NCBI GenBank assembly: GCA_006538405.1
Contig: BJKQ01000015.1
Location: 868,001-932,000, forward strand
DNA length: 64,000 nt
Source of the DNA: Hansfordia pulvinata
Taxonomy: Eukaryota > Ascomycota > Sordariomycetes > Xylariales
Direction: 5' to 3'
Shown: positions 44,919 to 58,104 of the stretch, one piece after another
Layout: every line of letters starts with the position of its first letter
How positions within the stretch are numbered: position 1 is the first letter of the stretch
The notes under the pieces: generated by a model
Database searches by the model: none
What the model was told of the DNA's origin: nothing
Seen by the model: only the letters and a program-made list of their open reading frames with translations
Translations under genes and position numbers: made by a program

Positions 44919-47007
44919 TCATATCGACTCCATGAACCTCGAAGCCGACGACCTGTGTGACATGGTGTCGTACGACGAGTGCGAGCCAGGCGCCAACGAG
45001 TCACGCTGGCGAATCTGTGTCGGCGACGATCGCGGGTCGATGGTTGGCGAGTCCGGGCGAGTGGACGACGGCGGCCTCTGGGTATTCTGACTTGCGCTTC
45101 GTTCTTGCGATTGCAGCGTTTGCTGAGATCCCCCATCGGAGGGAGGGAACGAACCCTGCTCCGTGACCGGGGTGCGCCGCGGTGGCCCTTCATGGAAAAC
45201 GGGAACCCCGCTCTCAGGCCGCATCGGCGTGCCCACGGCGAAGCGTGTGGCCGACAAGTTGCCTGGCCCGCCGCCAAAGATAGCCATCGAGTCCCGATAC
45301 GACGTCATCGAATCATCGCTCATGAACGTGTCGCGAGGATCGCGGGGTGCTCGTGGATCACGCGGGTCACTGTACCCGTCCCCTCCAGCAATCAGGACCG
45401 AGGGCAGTTTCCTGCCCGAGATCTTCTGGAAGCCCTTCTGGCCTCCGCTATTGCTTCCGGGATCCGATGGCTCCGATGAGCGTCGCTTGCCGGCAGCCGC
45501 GCTGCCCAGACTAGCCAGTGCCGCCGGGATGGCAAAGGGAACCGAGCGAGACTGTTCCGTCATGGCGCCACTGTGCGACCCCTGGGCGGCGGCCGCGCCC
45601 CCGGCGCCTGCACCAGCAGCCGCGCTGGCGCCGGCGGCTGCACCCGCACCACCATGGCCTGAAGGGGCCCCGGTCAGGAGGCCGCCAGCGGCGCCTTTCT
45701 CGCCTCCGCCACCGATGCTCTTGAAGAAAGCGACGAGGCCCCCCTTCTTCCGACGCAGAAGGAACATGGCGAGAATGAAGATCATGGCGACGCCAGCCAC
45801 GCTACCCACAACGCTTCCGGCAATGGTTCCCGGGGAGCGACCTGGTGAGGTCCGTCGTTGCCCGCGGCGGGAGAGGTGGTAGGGTCGCTGTTGGCAGGAC
45901 TCCCAGAGTCTCCATCGCTGCCGCCTGCGCTGTAACCGGAGCCAGAGCCGGTGGGGTATCCGTGGTAGTTAGAAGGCGAAGAAGTCGGCGTGCTCTCGGA
46001 CGACGAAGTTGTGGAAGCAAAAGTGGAATAGGAAGACCAGTCGGAGCTGGTGGTTTCTGAAACATTAGACGAAGTGGTGGTCGAGGCCGAAGAAATAGAG
46101 TAAGCTGAGCTGGAGCTGCTTGAATTAGGGACCGAAGATGAGACTGGATCAGAGATGTTAGCGAAACTGGTGCAATCTTGATATATCTTTGGAGACGTAC
46201 CTTGGGTCGAATTACTTGCACCAGGGATAGAAGAGAAGGCGGGCGGGTGTGATAAAGGAGTGGCAGTCACATGCGAGTATGACAGAGATGGGAAGGTGGA
46301 CATCAAAGGGCTGGACGAGATGTCGGTCGGGTAGGGGCCAGAGCTGGTACTGTCGCCCAGACCAACGCTGAGGCCAATCCCAAGGCCGGTAGTGGCTGAG
46401 ACGGTCGGGGTGGGCACGTTGGCAGGTGGCAGGTCAGCTGAGGCGCCGACGCTGAGTCCGGCGCTGGCGCCCACAGCAACGTCGACACCGGCGGTGGCCT
46501 GGGCTAGCGGCGCAGCGATGGCGGTGTTGATGGCGGCCACATTGGGAGGCAAGGTGTGTACCTGAACAATAGCGCCAGCGTTGTCGATGACCTGGACGAT
46601 AGAGACAGTCTGGTGAATGGTGATGGGTTGGCCGTCGTTATCGTCGTTCGCGATGGGGCTGTTGTCATTGACGACAGGAGCGACGGTCGGGATGGCGGGG
46701 TTGGCGATGGGCGCAGCAGCCGGGACGACGGCGTCACGCTTCAGCTGCGGGGGCGAGGCAGGCGAAGGGGCGCGTTTTCGGGACTGCGATGGTGCTGATG
46801 CGCCCGCCGGTTATGGATGTGTGAACGAATGTGTTGCTGTTGGTGGTTGTGATTGTGGTGGTGGTTTGTGTGGAAATGATTGTGGTTGCCTATGCGAAAC
46901 TCGACATCCGTCTCGTGCGCCGGGGCCTTGTGGTGGTACTCATCCTGAACAGAGTCAGGAAGAGCATGCAGATCCTGGGTCTGGGGTACCAGGACTGGGT
47001 CGGCCAT
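44919..47007 (-). CDS. Ser/Thr-rich single-pass membrane protein, sensor-like (two frameshifts; 5' end tentative)
   Basis: A long Ser/Thr-rich presumed ectodomain (for example SSSVPNSSSSSSAYSISS) ends at one transmembrane helix (SVAGVAMIFILAMFLL). A basic stop-transfer RRKKGG and a Gly/Ala- then Ser/Pro-rich cytosolic tail to SRFMESI follow. This form resembles fungal cell-wall stress sensors of the Mid2/Wsc kind, but no cysteine-rich domain is seen. A 57-nt intron is supported at 46144-46200 (GTACGT donor, GCTAAC branch, CCAG acceptor). Reading continuously from the Ser-rich part into the helix needs one extra base between 45828 and 45863. Joining the N-terminal MADPVL segment to the KRDAVVPAAAP segment needs one in the G5 run 46748-46752. 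No signal peptide is visible, so the first exon may lie upstream of 47007. Confidence 0.6.
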
Positions 47008-50000
47008 GGCTGGCCCGGGGGCCGGTAGTTGGCGCGGGCGCGGGCGTGGCGGTGTGAAGTGGGAATCGGGCTGGGATGGAGTCGTCGAATACGAGGTCTT
47101 GGGGGAGGGGCCAGATCAGGTGCCGTCCAGTCGGGCCTGGATGCGCTGGCGATGCGTGCTGGGCCGCCACGGGATCCTGGTAGGCTGGCCGTCTCCTTCA
47201 ATTCGCAAATCGATGCTGTTTCCTTTCGTTGCCGACTCCAGGTCGTTTCTCGAGACTGCTCTTCTTAAAGCTCTGGCTGTTGCTCCGACCGGTCTGGGTT
47301 TTCGTTGCTGATGTTCGGATCGCGTGAAGTGACAATCCCATTATCAGCATCAGCGTGCACCTCTCTCATTGCCTTGCTGACGCTGACGTGGAATGGCAAG
47401 ACCACTTGACGCGCGGTTTGGGTGTCGATCTGGAGTCGCGTCGCGTGGCGTGCGGTATCGTGTCGAAATGAGCGAATGGCCGTTGCGGGCGTGTCCGGTC
47501 TCTCTCTCTCCTGTACAGCCTTCCTTTCGAACCTGTGCCGCCTGATCTTCCACGGTCGTTCGAATCCAATCTCTTGCTGTTCCGTCCTCTGTCTGTCCCA
47601 AATACTCCGTCTCTGGCGTGTGCTGTCGGATTTACCTGGTACACCGCGTGGGGGGATTTGGGGGTGGCGAAAACCAAGCGCGTTGATCGAGCAAAGAGGT
47701 CCGGTCGACGGATCAGTCTGGGACTAGAGGGCGAAAGGGGGCGTGGAGAAGAAGCGAATTGGCAAGTAGACGTTGGTGGCGGTGGCAGGCTGGCTGGCTG
47801 TCTGGCGGCGCAGTAAGAACGAGCGGATGCGAGTAAACACAAATTATTATTATGGCAATAATAACGAGGTATTAGAATTAAAAGACGCCCTCCGAAGAAA
47901 TGAAAGAACCGAGCGCACAAAGAAAAGAGTGGCAATGGCGCTGGCAGCGAGGGAGGGACGGGGGGGGCGGGAGGAGAGGGTGAGGGTGAGGGTGAGGGAG
48001 TAGGAAGTGAGCGAACGAGCGAAGGCAGACGTGTATATGGCGGTGGTGGTGGGAAAACGACCACCATGGATCCCGTCCATACGGGCACAGGGCAGTCGTC
48101 CAAGCCCCATCGTAGCTGCTGCGGTGGGCCGCCTCCCGTTCCTGCCAGACGACGGCGGCACCACCTGCAAGGCTCTGCTCCCGCTGCAGGTCGCGCCTTT
48201 GACGACGCGTTGCGCTACTCGTATTCGTGCGCACTGGATGAAAGCACTGGGCCTTAGAGAGCAGACTGTACCTAGGCCATTCACCTACAATCAGTGTCCC
48301 TTCTAGGTACCACTTCTGCTCACTTGCCACCAAAGCAGGAAAGCACGCTTGGCCATTCAAGTGGATGTACTGGCTGCGAGGTAAAATGAGATTGCCAGGG
48401 GCCCGGGCCAAGTAGTACCCCGTACTCGTAAACAGGTCGTCTCTACGTCTTCGCTCGGTCCCTATCACGATGCACGCCCGCAACGCTCAAGCCGCCGCTC
48501 TCTTCGCCGCCACGCCGCTACCCTCCTTTCCAGCACCGCTCTGGCTGCCCCTGGCCTGGGCGCTATGGGGACGATGCCACAATCTCATTTCGCTTGAGAT
48601 GAGCCTTGTCTCTCGATGCAAGGATTGGGATCCACTGCACCCCCAATCACTTCTTCCCCGTTGGAATGGCCCGCTCCGCCTCGACCAACCAGCGTCCGCC
48701 TTTGCCCTCCGTCTACTCCATCGACACCCTCTACATATTTCCCGGCCGCCGCTGCTCTGCCTCTGTGGTACTCCTACTCGAACGTATGCAGGCCCGTGAG
48801 GCCCAAGGTAAGGGATGATTGCTTACCAGACAGGCCTCACGCAAGCATGCCACAAGCATGCCCACAAGCACTCGAACGGCGTTTTCATGAGAGGGGAAAG
48901 GAGCACAGCGCGCGAGGACCCCTCATCACGGACCTTGGCACTTCGGTCTGACCTGTCAGCTCCTGAGCTGGTGCTGTGTCGGGTGCATAATCAACAAGAA
49001 ATGAAAAGACACCAGCAACGATTTCCCGACTTGCTTTAGCTAGCGCGACGCGACAGCGGAAGTACTCGTGCGAATTCTCCTAATGCCAGCATCGACTTCG
49101 TACGAGTACATGAAAACGGGCAGAAAAAATAAACAAGAACAAAAAGGAGTGACGCACCGGGGCGGCACCACGGCCACAAGACTGTCCGGAGCGCGCCCTT
49201 GCCCCCAATACTACCCGAGCACTATCGTGCAATCATGCTTTTAATAACTCATCAATCGTCAGAATTCGGAGTACGGCACCGGTCGCGCACGTGGGATGGG
49301 CGGGTAATCAGACTGCCAGCGATCCATCGAAAAGGGCTATAACCAGTTGTGCCAGTCTTCCCTACGAGTCACCCAGTGTAGGCACGCCAGCTCGCCCGAA
49401 CACGTCCTTGTGCACCTATGCGCATCGTACTCTGTCACTACTCGGGGAGATCTACTGATGAGTACTCGAACGGAGTGGAAGTACGAGCACACCTGTTCCA
49501 TGGTCTCGTGGAAATAGGAACCGCCAGGAACCATCTCCCACTGGGGCAACCACCAGAAGCCACGACTAATCTCTATCCGGAGCCCAGTGAGGATCTCGCC
49601 GAGACTGGCCAAACGCCCCACGAGTAGCTCTCACCTGCTTGCCATCCTACCGTGCCTGCTAGGAGCTACTTGTTTGGCACAGGCTGTGGAAGAACCTGGA
49701 CCCTGGCGCCCTGGGTCGCCCGGGCTGGCCTGGCCCAGGCTCGTCCCGCACTTTTACATTTCAAGTATTTGTTATTATTGTCACCGTGGCGCCGTCGCCT
49801 GGAGAGTTGCGGCACGATGGATCTCATTGACCTTGTAAGAATGCCATTTGCACTGCAAGCAAGCTTGGGGCTTGTCTACTCTCTTTAGCAAACCTTCGAA
49901 ATGGATCAAACCTCTTTTGATAACAGCTGGTGTTTTTTCATGAGGAACAAGGGGAATCAAAATGGCCTTTTCGACCAAGGCCTGTTCACGTATCCGACTC

Positions 50001-51833
50001 TCACCAATGAATCAGCATACACCCGACTCGGCACCCCAACCCAATCAGCAATACGGCCAAACCCTTCACCCTACGGTCCGATGTTCCTCATCAGTGATCA
50101 GTAGCTTGACATCAATATGCTTACCAGAGAGCTTCCAGCTATCTATTATAGACACAATGTACGGGGTAGGATTCCTCTGCTTTGACGATTTAATCACGCC
50201 GCCGACGAACAGGCACTCGCGCGACGTCCCGCGCGACGTCCAAACTTGTAGCGACAACAGATAGGAGACGGTTGGTCGCCCGTGCCATCCCAGTCGTCGC
50301 ACCGCCAGGGTGATATACCCTGATGCGTTCCATGGGTGAAGCCATTTTGATTAACCCCGACTTTGTCCATGCGGGAAATGCCTCGAGTTTAAGTTCTGTA
50401 CTCGTAGGGCACCCCCGCCGCAATGCATCGGCAACCCAGGATGGCAGTGTCGCTCATAATCTGATCGGCGCGCATCGTCGGACGGTCGCGCGGTCGATGA
50501 GGTTTATTAACGAAGAGCCAAGCAAGACCATGCACTGTACGGTTCAGGCTGTCGGCTCTGGGGTCCTCCAGGCGCCGACTCCAGCGCCTGAGTACAACAT
50601 GGCTTGTGCCCCTCAAGAGCGCACACAGGCATATTGGCCACTGGTAGTCGAAGGTCATTCTCGCGCCCACGGGTACGCACGACCGCCTTCGAGTTCTATC
50701 ACGGGCACGGAGACACCCAGCCCAGGACTCTGCGGGCACTGAACTGCGCGTATTCCAGATGAGCGTAATTGCGGGCACGTACCTGCTTCTGGTCTGGGCG
50801 ACAAGTCATTGTAAGGGGCGCAGATACTGAAAACCATGGGTCTGAAAGCCGCGTATCCCCCCTTGCTTACTCTTCACTGTCCGAGAGCACAATCCGACCG
50901 TTGCGCTGCCCTGAACCGGCCAGGGTCCTTGTCGGACCTGGCTACCTGCATACTCGTAACTGTCTGGACGGCACCTGCAGAGAAATCTGGTGTGCAAAGT
51001 ATCCGCAAGTGTGCGTCCAGTCTCATCGGTCCCATCCATGTGTGTGTGGTTGTGGCTTCCGTGTGCGTCTCGCACGCGCTCAACCCTCTTTCCCTCTCGT
51101 GTCTTTGAGTAGACGGACCATTGTTACTAACAAACCCGTTCATGCCATACTTGTACACGTACCCGTATGAAGCAGGGCTGGGCCTGGTCCGGTCTGGGCC
51201 TCCTGCCGAGGCCAGTATGGTGGTGTGAGATGATGGTGGGACGGGACCGATCACAAAGCAGCCGTACTCGTACGGGGATTCGTACGGGGTAGGAACACGG
51301 AGAATTTTGTTAGACGGAGTAGTGCTACGGGTAATAAAAGCAAAGGTGGCCGAGTGAGTGGATGAGTGGGTGAGAGGGTGGCTTCGCTCGATTGTTTCTT
51401 GCCTGCATTCGGCTGGCCGCGCAGCGCGGGACTCTGGGTTTGTATTGATAGATCCCTTTCCTTTGGCCCCCTTGTTATTATTAGTCGTGCTCCGTAGGCG
51501 GTAGTCTGGCGTCGTCGTGAATACGAGGTCCGTTCGGGCTCGGCGGTGGCGTGGCGAGGACCACTCCGGCCGCTTTCTCAAGTCGTGGTAGCAGAGGGTC
51601 CCTCCTGTGTGCCATACCAAGCCGAACGGTCGGCCGCGTGGCGCAACCTCGCTCTCCATAGGAGACCAGGCGATGCTGGCGAATTTTCTGTTTGATGAGC
51701 GGCTGGGATTGTCCCTCTCTGCTTCCCTGCTGTCAGGCTCGGTCAAGAGCCCTGCCTTGATGGGACCGACAGACCAACACGGCTGATGTGACAATCAGGT
51801 CACCAAGGGTAGCAACACAAGAAAATGTCTACC

Positions 51834-51861
51834 TACGAGTACGGGTAGTTGCATACTCGTA
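51834..51861. repeat. Inverted pair of TACGAGTA / TACTCGTA
   Basis: TACGAGTA at 51834-51841 and TACTCGTA at 51854-51861 are inverted relative to each other, with a 12-nt spacer, and could form a hairpin. Confidence 0.75.
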
Positions 51862-52313
51862 GGCCCAAAGTCGTCGACGTTGTGCCATGCTGCTATCCTT
51901 GCGCGCAACGTCCGGTACTAGGATCGTCTCCGTTGTGTCTTGAAATTATCCCGTCCACCAGCGTGCGAGTGGTCCTCGGCTTTCGGGGCGGCATGGTCCG
52001 TGAGCCGAAGCAGGCAAGGCCTGACCTCGGGAGCAGAGTTGCAGGTTTGCGTACGCGTACGCGTACAGCTCCATCCCCGGCGCGCAGTGCGTTGGTCGCC
52101 GCAATCCACATGGCAGGGTACCGAGGAGGCTCTTTGGGTCTTGTCGTTGCCTTGCGAGTATCTTCGGGCTCCCAGGAATAGCAGGCTGGGCCATCGTCGC
52201 GTGCCCAGATCCCAAGCCGCAGGATCGCCAAACGGGGAGCGGCGGTAACGAGATGGGAACCATTGCCCCGAAGAGAAGGCCCTTTGTGGCGTTGGTAGTG
52301 CCAGGGATCGCGG

Positions 52314-52457
<144 letters not shown>

Positions 52458-53262
52458 ACCCCGTATCCCGTGTCTATCTCCCATCGTGCCCGGTCGTGTC
52501 ACTCGCTCACCCTGTCGAGCGCGGGTCGGGGCTCGGCATTTTCAGTGGCGCCATAGGTCTGAAACACGCAGCAGCAACCCCGGAGCCTGTCTATCGGCCC
52601 CTTGGGATTGGGACATCGACCCTCCTCCATATCTGAACTTTCATTAAAGTGCAAATTCCAAGCGTGCGTTCTTGAGGCGGCTACAGGGCAGGTCTACGCG
52701 ATTCCCCAGCTAATACACAGAGACAGAGGAAGGACGTGGGTGGGCGCTGTGGGCTCATGTCTCGCCGCAGAGGATGGTCTGGGCCTTCTGTTGATCCACA
52801 GGCTTCCGACCCCATCGGAGAAGGATCCAGATGGCAGCTGTGTTTGTATTTTCTTTTTCATAAAGGGTATCGTAAAGAAGTGACCCCGCGGCCTGGGGGC
52901 TAGCAGCCGCCGCGGCTGGTTATCTGCCTTTGGGTTTGGGCCTTTTTTTCCCCGACAGCGATGTGAGTACCGTCGAACCCAGGAGGCAGCACGTAAATAG
53001 TGTCATCAGGCAAGGGAGACCGAAACAAATCGGCGAGCAAACAAACAGCATCCAGAGCCAGATGAAGCCCTGGAGAGAAACAAGAGCTGGAAACAAGAAA
53101 CAGACAGACAGGTAGACAGTAGCCGAACGCCAAGCGCCTTCCGGGGGCCCTCCCCTCAATCAGCAGGGCCATGCATTCACACTCGTGTTCCCCCCTCTCT
53201 TCCTCGCACTCCTGGTGTGCTATACCCCCCCTTGCTTTCCTTTCCAACTTGAGCGGGCCCGT

Positions 53263-53946
53263 TCAGGCGAAGGCGACCGACTTCTTCTTCTTGGGCTTGG
53301 CGGCCTTGGTGCCGGCCGAGGCAGCGTCGTCGACAGCATCGGTGCCGTCCGAGGGGCGGGGGTTGCGCTTGCGCTTGCGGCGCAGCGAGTCCTTTGTCTC
53401 GTCGAGGCGGGACTGGCGCTCCTCCTCCTTCTTCTCGGCCTCGACGCGGCGGGCCTCGCGGATCTCCTCCATCTGGCGGGCCTTGATCATCTTGGACTCA
53501 ATCTGGCCCTCCTTGTCGGCCTGGACCATGGCCATGATAGTGTTCATGCTCTCCTGGTTGGGGGGCAATCATGTCAGCAAGGTAGTTTTGGGGTGTACGG
53601 AGGGAGTTGACGAGCGAGAGTGAGAAGAGAACGAGAGGAGACGTACATTATCGTCGACAAAGACCTTGCCCTTCTTCTTGCCCTTGGGCTTGGTGACGCC
53701 TATGGGGGTGACGGTGTTGAGCTGGGGCAGGCCGAGCTCCTTCTCGGCGTAGACCTTCTTCTGTCGGCGCTTCTTGAGCAGCAGGTCGAGGGCATTCTTG
53801 CCGTGGATGGACTTTGAGCCCGGGGGCGGACCCTTGCGGTTGGACTTGTGGACGATGCCGTCGGCGGGGCCGCTCTTGGTGGCCTTGCTGCCGCTGATGG
53901 CGCCAGCCTTCTTGTTCTTGATGGTCTTGGTGCGCGAGGGAGGCAT
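53263..53946 (-). CDS. LOC1: Loc1, 60S ribosomal subunit assembly/export factor
   Basis: Two exons, 53946-53647 and 53553-53263, with a 93-nt intron (GTACGT/ACCAG); 196 aa. Loc1 is a nucleolar RNA-binding protein required for pre-60S assembly and export, and in yeast also for ASH1 mRNA localisation. The sequence is very basic: [15 protein letters not shown] at the start, [20 protein letters not shown] in the middle, and [20 protein letters not shown] across the splice junction. A helical region follows ([35 protein letters not shown]). It ends [15 protein letters not shown] pentameric GCGAT repeat is 86-105 nt upstream of the ATG. It is divergent from HIS3. Confidence 0.88.
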
Positions 53947-54505
53947 GGCTGCGGTGGACTCGGAGCAGACGGCTCGTGGGATATGGAGGGGTCGGGATGA
54001 GCGGCTCGGCGGTGACGGCGGCGCGGCTGAGGCGATGCGATGCGATGCGATGCAGGCGGGAGGCGACGATGGCGGTGATGAACTTTTTGGTTATCGATAA
54101 GCCGTGCACGCCGGGGCAGTCTTCAATGCTGCGCGAGGCACCTTCGGGGCTAATTGGCGGGGCTGGGACGGACGGCGGGAGTCGTCTAGGCTAGGTACTC
54201 GTACAGGGCCCATCCCGCCTGTGGTCTCCCATTTCACCCTTCCCGAGCCCCACTGTGGACGTTTTATTTACAGCGCCTCTCAGTGGCCAGCGCCGGAAGC
54301 CGCCGCCGATCGGCCGCCGACGCAGGGTCCGCCACTATGAACTGCCTTATTGTTGGAGGGGTCGGCCACAGTCCGCTTCTCGCCCATCCATCGTGAGAGG
54401 CCAGCCGTGAACATCCCACTTCACGCCACTCTACGCCCTCTCCTCACATCATCCCAACCCACCGAGCGTCCCCGCGCAGCCACAGCACACATCTATCTCC
54501 TCAAC
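53947..54505. other. LOC1 / HIS3 divergent promoter region
   Basis: A 559-nt shared promoter region containing the GCGAT pentamer run and one TACTCGTA at 54196. No gene is supported. Confidence 0.5.
54032..54051. repeat. (GCGAT)4 pentameric repeat
   Basis: Four exact GCGAT units in the LOC1 upstream region, in the same orientation relative to its gene as the PGA2 repeat. Confidence 0.9.
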
Positions 54506-55200
54506 ATGGTCTCCGAAGCTGCGCACCCGCCGCGCTGGGCCGCCATGGCCCGCGACACCAACGAGACCAAGATCCAGCTGGCTCTCAACCTCGACGGCGG
54601 CGCCTTTCCCCGGACACGGACCCGCGCCTGCAGGCCGCCATCGCCGCCGACGGCCACGCCAGCCAGGCCAGCAAGTCCCAGGTCATCAGCCTCAACACGG
54701 GCATCGGCTTCCTCGACCACATGCTGCACGCCCTCGCCAAGCACGCCGGGTGGAGCCTGGTCCTCGCCTGCAAGGGCGACCTGCACATCGACGACCACCA
54801 CACCGCCGAGGACGTCTGCCTCGCCCTGGGCTACGCCTTCGCCTCCGCCCTCGGCTCCGCCACGGGCCTCGCCCGCTTCGGCTCCGCCTACGCCCCGCTC
54901 GACGAGGCCCTGTCGCGCGCCGTCGTCGACCTGTCCAACCGCCCCTACGCCGTCATCGACCTGGGCCTGCGCCGCGAGAAGATCGGCGACCTCAGCACCG
55001 AGATGATCCCCCACTGCCTCGAGAGCTTCGCCGGCGCCGCCCGCATCACCCTCCATGTCCACTGCCTGCACGGCTTCAACGACCACCACCGCTCCGAGAG
55101 CGCCTTCAAGGCCTTCGCCGTCGCCGTCCGCTCCGCCACCACCCGCGTCAAGGGCCGCGAGGGCGAGGTCCCCAGCACAAAGGGTACCCTGAGTGTCTAA
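54506..55200 (+). CDS. HIS3: Imidazoleglycerol-phosphate dehydratase (frameshifted in this sequence)
   Basis: This enzyme carries out the sixth step of histidine synthesis, dehydrating imidazole glycerol phosphate to imidazole acetol phosphate with Mn2+. After repair it is 231 aa, normal for fungi. Visible motifs are [18 protein letters not shown], the metal-ligand [18 protein letters not shown] and [18 protein letters not shown]. The second histidine motif is [18 protein letters not shown]. The start [11 protein letters not shown] at 54506 is followed by the [19 protein letters not shown] segment. The frame breaks after GGAF; five C instead of four at 54608-54611 gives [20 protein letters not shown] and joins the two halves. 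The gene would be required for growth without histidine, which favours an assembly error over a natural loss. Confidence 0.93.
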
Positions 55201-58090
55201 GGGGCTCCCGCTTGCTCACATGTACAGTCAATGAGCTGCGTCTCGTAGGTGCCTAAGCGCGGGAAGGCCATGATGAGCACGATGGGTTACGAAAACAAAA
55301 AAGTATTAGACATCAGTGTTCGGGATGGGGGTCCAATGCATATCCTGGGTATTTAAAAGGAGTTTCGAGGTACTTGAATTCAATTGGAATACACGGATCG
55401 TTGCCGAAGTAGGTGAAGCATTGGCCAAGAACTTCAGGCCATCGGCCACATCGTATACCGGGACTTGAGACTGGCAAGATGCCGGTGAGGGAGTTGCTTC
55501 GTTCAACGAGGAGCTATTGTTTTGTTGCCAACGATTCATTGCTCCTAAAGGCTCGGGATGCCTTGAGTATATACATCCACTTGTGGCTGGATCGTCATAG
55601 TTGATAACTTCGACTTGGCTACCTGACCTGCATGACAACACCAAGATCTTCTTCAATTAGGGGGGAGTGATGGAACTCATGAACATCCAGCTGACTTGAA
55701 GGACAGGCCGCTTAGCTCTGTACACTTCTGGTCAGTACGTCGAGGTTGAACTAAACGAGAGACCTGATCACCCATTCCGGCGGGAGGTGAGGTTACAGAA
55801 AAATTGCACGTAGCAATAGTACGACTGCGTACGATAGCACTTCTGCTTCGTGTTTGCTTGCCTCTTTGTTTTCCATACCGCGAACAGATACTCTTACAAA
55901 ACAGGATCTTCCCGCTTCTTTCATTTCTGCGCAACCCGTTTACCTCAGCTGCGTCGGTGAACGCCCTGGGAGGAATGAATCCCATTGATCATGCATGCAT
56001 TTCACCCGCACGGCTGACGAGTCAGGAGGTGAGGTTTGCATTTACAAAAGCTTGACGTTGCTCTTTCCGAGATTGAATCTGGATTTGGAATATCCACACT
56101 CAGCTTTGTCCACGGGAGATAAAGAATGCTCGCAAATGTGGTGAGCAAAGATGGTCATTGATCCGGCTGGGACTACCAGCTACTCGCCGTGCACCTTTCG
56201 AGATCTCAACCGTCTTCTACTGGGATGTCGCCAAATTGGGAGTCTCGAACCCTGATGTTCCAGCTCACTGCATGTCGATATTCCATTCACCAACATGGTC
56301 ATTGCTGCGACTGTCTCCAAGACGAGTGTGCCAGACGATCCGAGTGCTGCTTGCTTGGGAATCACCAGACAAGAGTCTGACACAGCCATTAGCCTGTGGA
56401 CTGCCGTCTACTTGAAGTGCAGGTCGTGTCGACGGTGTAGAAGGGGGGGCACTGTGTGGTCTGTGGGAGGCATGAAGTTGGCTTGGGAGCAGGCAACATG
56501 TGAAGAATGATGAAGGCTGCATCCATGCAGGAGACATCATCTACCATGAGCTACGAACCAAGAACCGCTATGGCCCACTAACTGGAGACTTCAGCGAAGA
56601 CGAGCTGACAAGCTGGAGTGGGACTTACTGTATAGTTTGAGGACAGCAGACGAGTGCCGTCAACTCAGCGAAGGCGATACCTAGGCGCAGATGAAGCTCC
56701 ATGACCAGATTACTTGCGTAGAGCGTGGCTTGCAGTTGGTCCTATGTTATTTCAGTTCCTCGGTAAACTCTCATGGCAGCTGACTTCGTCGTCGACCGCA
56801 ATAGCTGCACACAAAACACCCCGCCGGGAGCCGACCATAACCCCCCCCTCCCCTTCGCCACCAAATCTGGTATCTCGCATGCCAATTGTCGTGGCCACGT
56901 AAGCACCTCGAACTGACCCGAACTATAAGAATTGTGGAAGTGAGACGCAAATAAAAACGGACAGCGGTGCTTAGTCGAGCACATCGGTATCTAAAAACCC
57001 AGAAACACAGGCCGCTGCTTACGAACACTGCGGAAGGAAGAGGGCCAGATCAGAACCACGCGTCCACGCTCACCGACCTGGAACAGTTCCGGCTTTGCTC
57101 AGGGAAGACGAGACGAACTGCTTTAATACCCTGCGACAAGCTTCCTTGCACACCAGATTGGCACCTGTCCTCTGCATCTCGCTGATACCAAGACAGCGAG
57201 GCGAATCTATCGAGACCCGGCTTCACGAAGGTCTTTGCATCGCTTCTCGTGACAGGCTAGGGAGGTCCCACGAAGCAGACGCCTCAGCTACGTGAGTCCA
57301 ACAGGCCTGGAGAGCGGCCTCGGCCTCAGAAACTATACCGTCGCATTTCCATCTTGAAGGCTCGGGTTTTCAGACCAGCCAACCTGTCACATCCATAACC
57401 CAACGCAACCTACGACGCCAGGGTAGCTGGTCAGAGAGCCGCAGTGACTTCTGCAAGAACACGCCAGAGGCCTCGTGAGAGTCTCTAGGCAATCAAGACC
57501 AAGGCGTCGCCGCATGTCCCCTGCAACGGGGCCATGTGGCCATGTGGACGGTGTACCCTCGACGCAAGAGACCTTGTCCCCGAAAGACAAACAGGGGATC
57601 GCAACAGGGCTCCTCGCTGTCGAGGTCGTGCAGACTGCTCATAGACCAGACCGGTTGCGTCTGTATCGAAGCCTGCGCGAGCTGGGCTCTCCCTAACCTC
57701 ACAAAGGACACGACCCGGGCGTCCCAGCTGGGCTCGAAGAGATCTGCCCAGCAAGGTCGAGTGCCGACCTGGGTGTCCCCGACACAGCAAGCTGATCAAG
57801 CCGCACGTCCGGATGAGTCGTCAGGCCGCCCACGTGCAACCTCGATACGATGGGCGCTGCCTTGGTCCCTCCCTGCTGTACGCCCTTGTGACCATCGTAC
57901 CGTGATTCCACACAAGCCTTCATGCCCGTTTCACTCAGATCCCTCAGCCCAACCTGGCCCCAGGATGACCGACGGCCGTGAATCCCCGACTCGGGAGGAC
58001 GCAGCCACCAACTCCCAGATCTTCGGGTGCCGGACCCGAACTGGATCCTCCCCCCCGGCCCCCCCTCAACTCCTCTCTTCACTGAGCGGC

Positions 58091-58104
58091 TACGAGTACT
58101 CGTA
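58091..58104. repeat. Overlapping TACGAGTA/TACTCGTA palindrome
   Basis: The two octamers overlap by two bases to make a 14-nt perfect palindrome (TACGAGTACTCGTA). The identical 14-mer recurs at 63971-63984. Confidence 0.85.

Noticed and set aside
47978..48000. GTGAGG repeats as a telomere remnant
   Set aside because: The unit is not TTAGGG and the run is only three or four units.
47366..48103. 245-codon minus-strand frame
   Set aside because: Pro/Ser/Arg-rich and located in the pyrimidine-rich leader of the downstream membrane-protein gene; likely 5' UTR.
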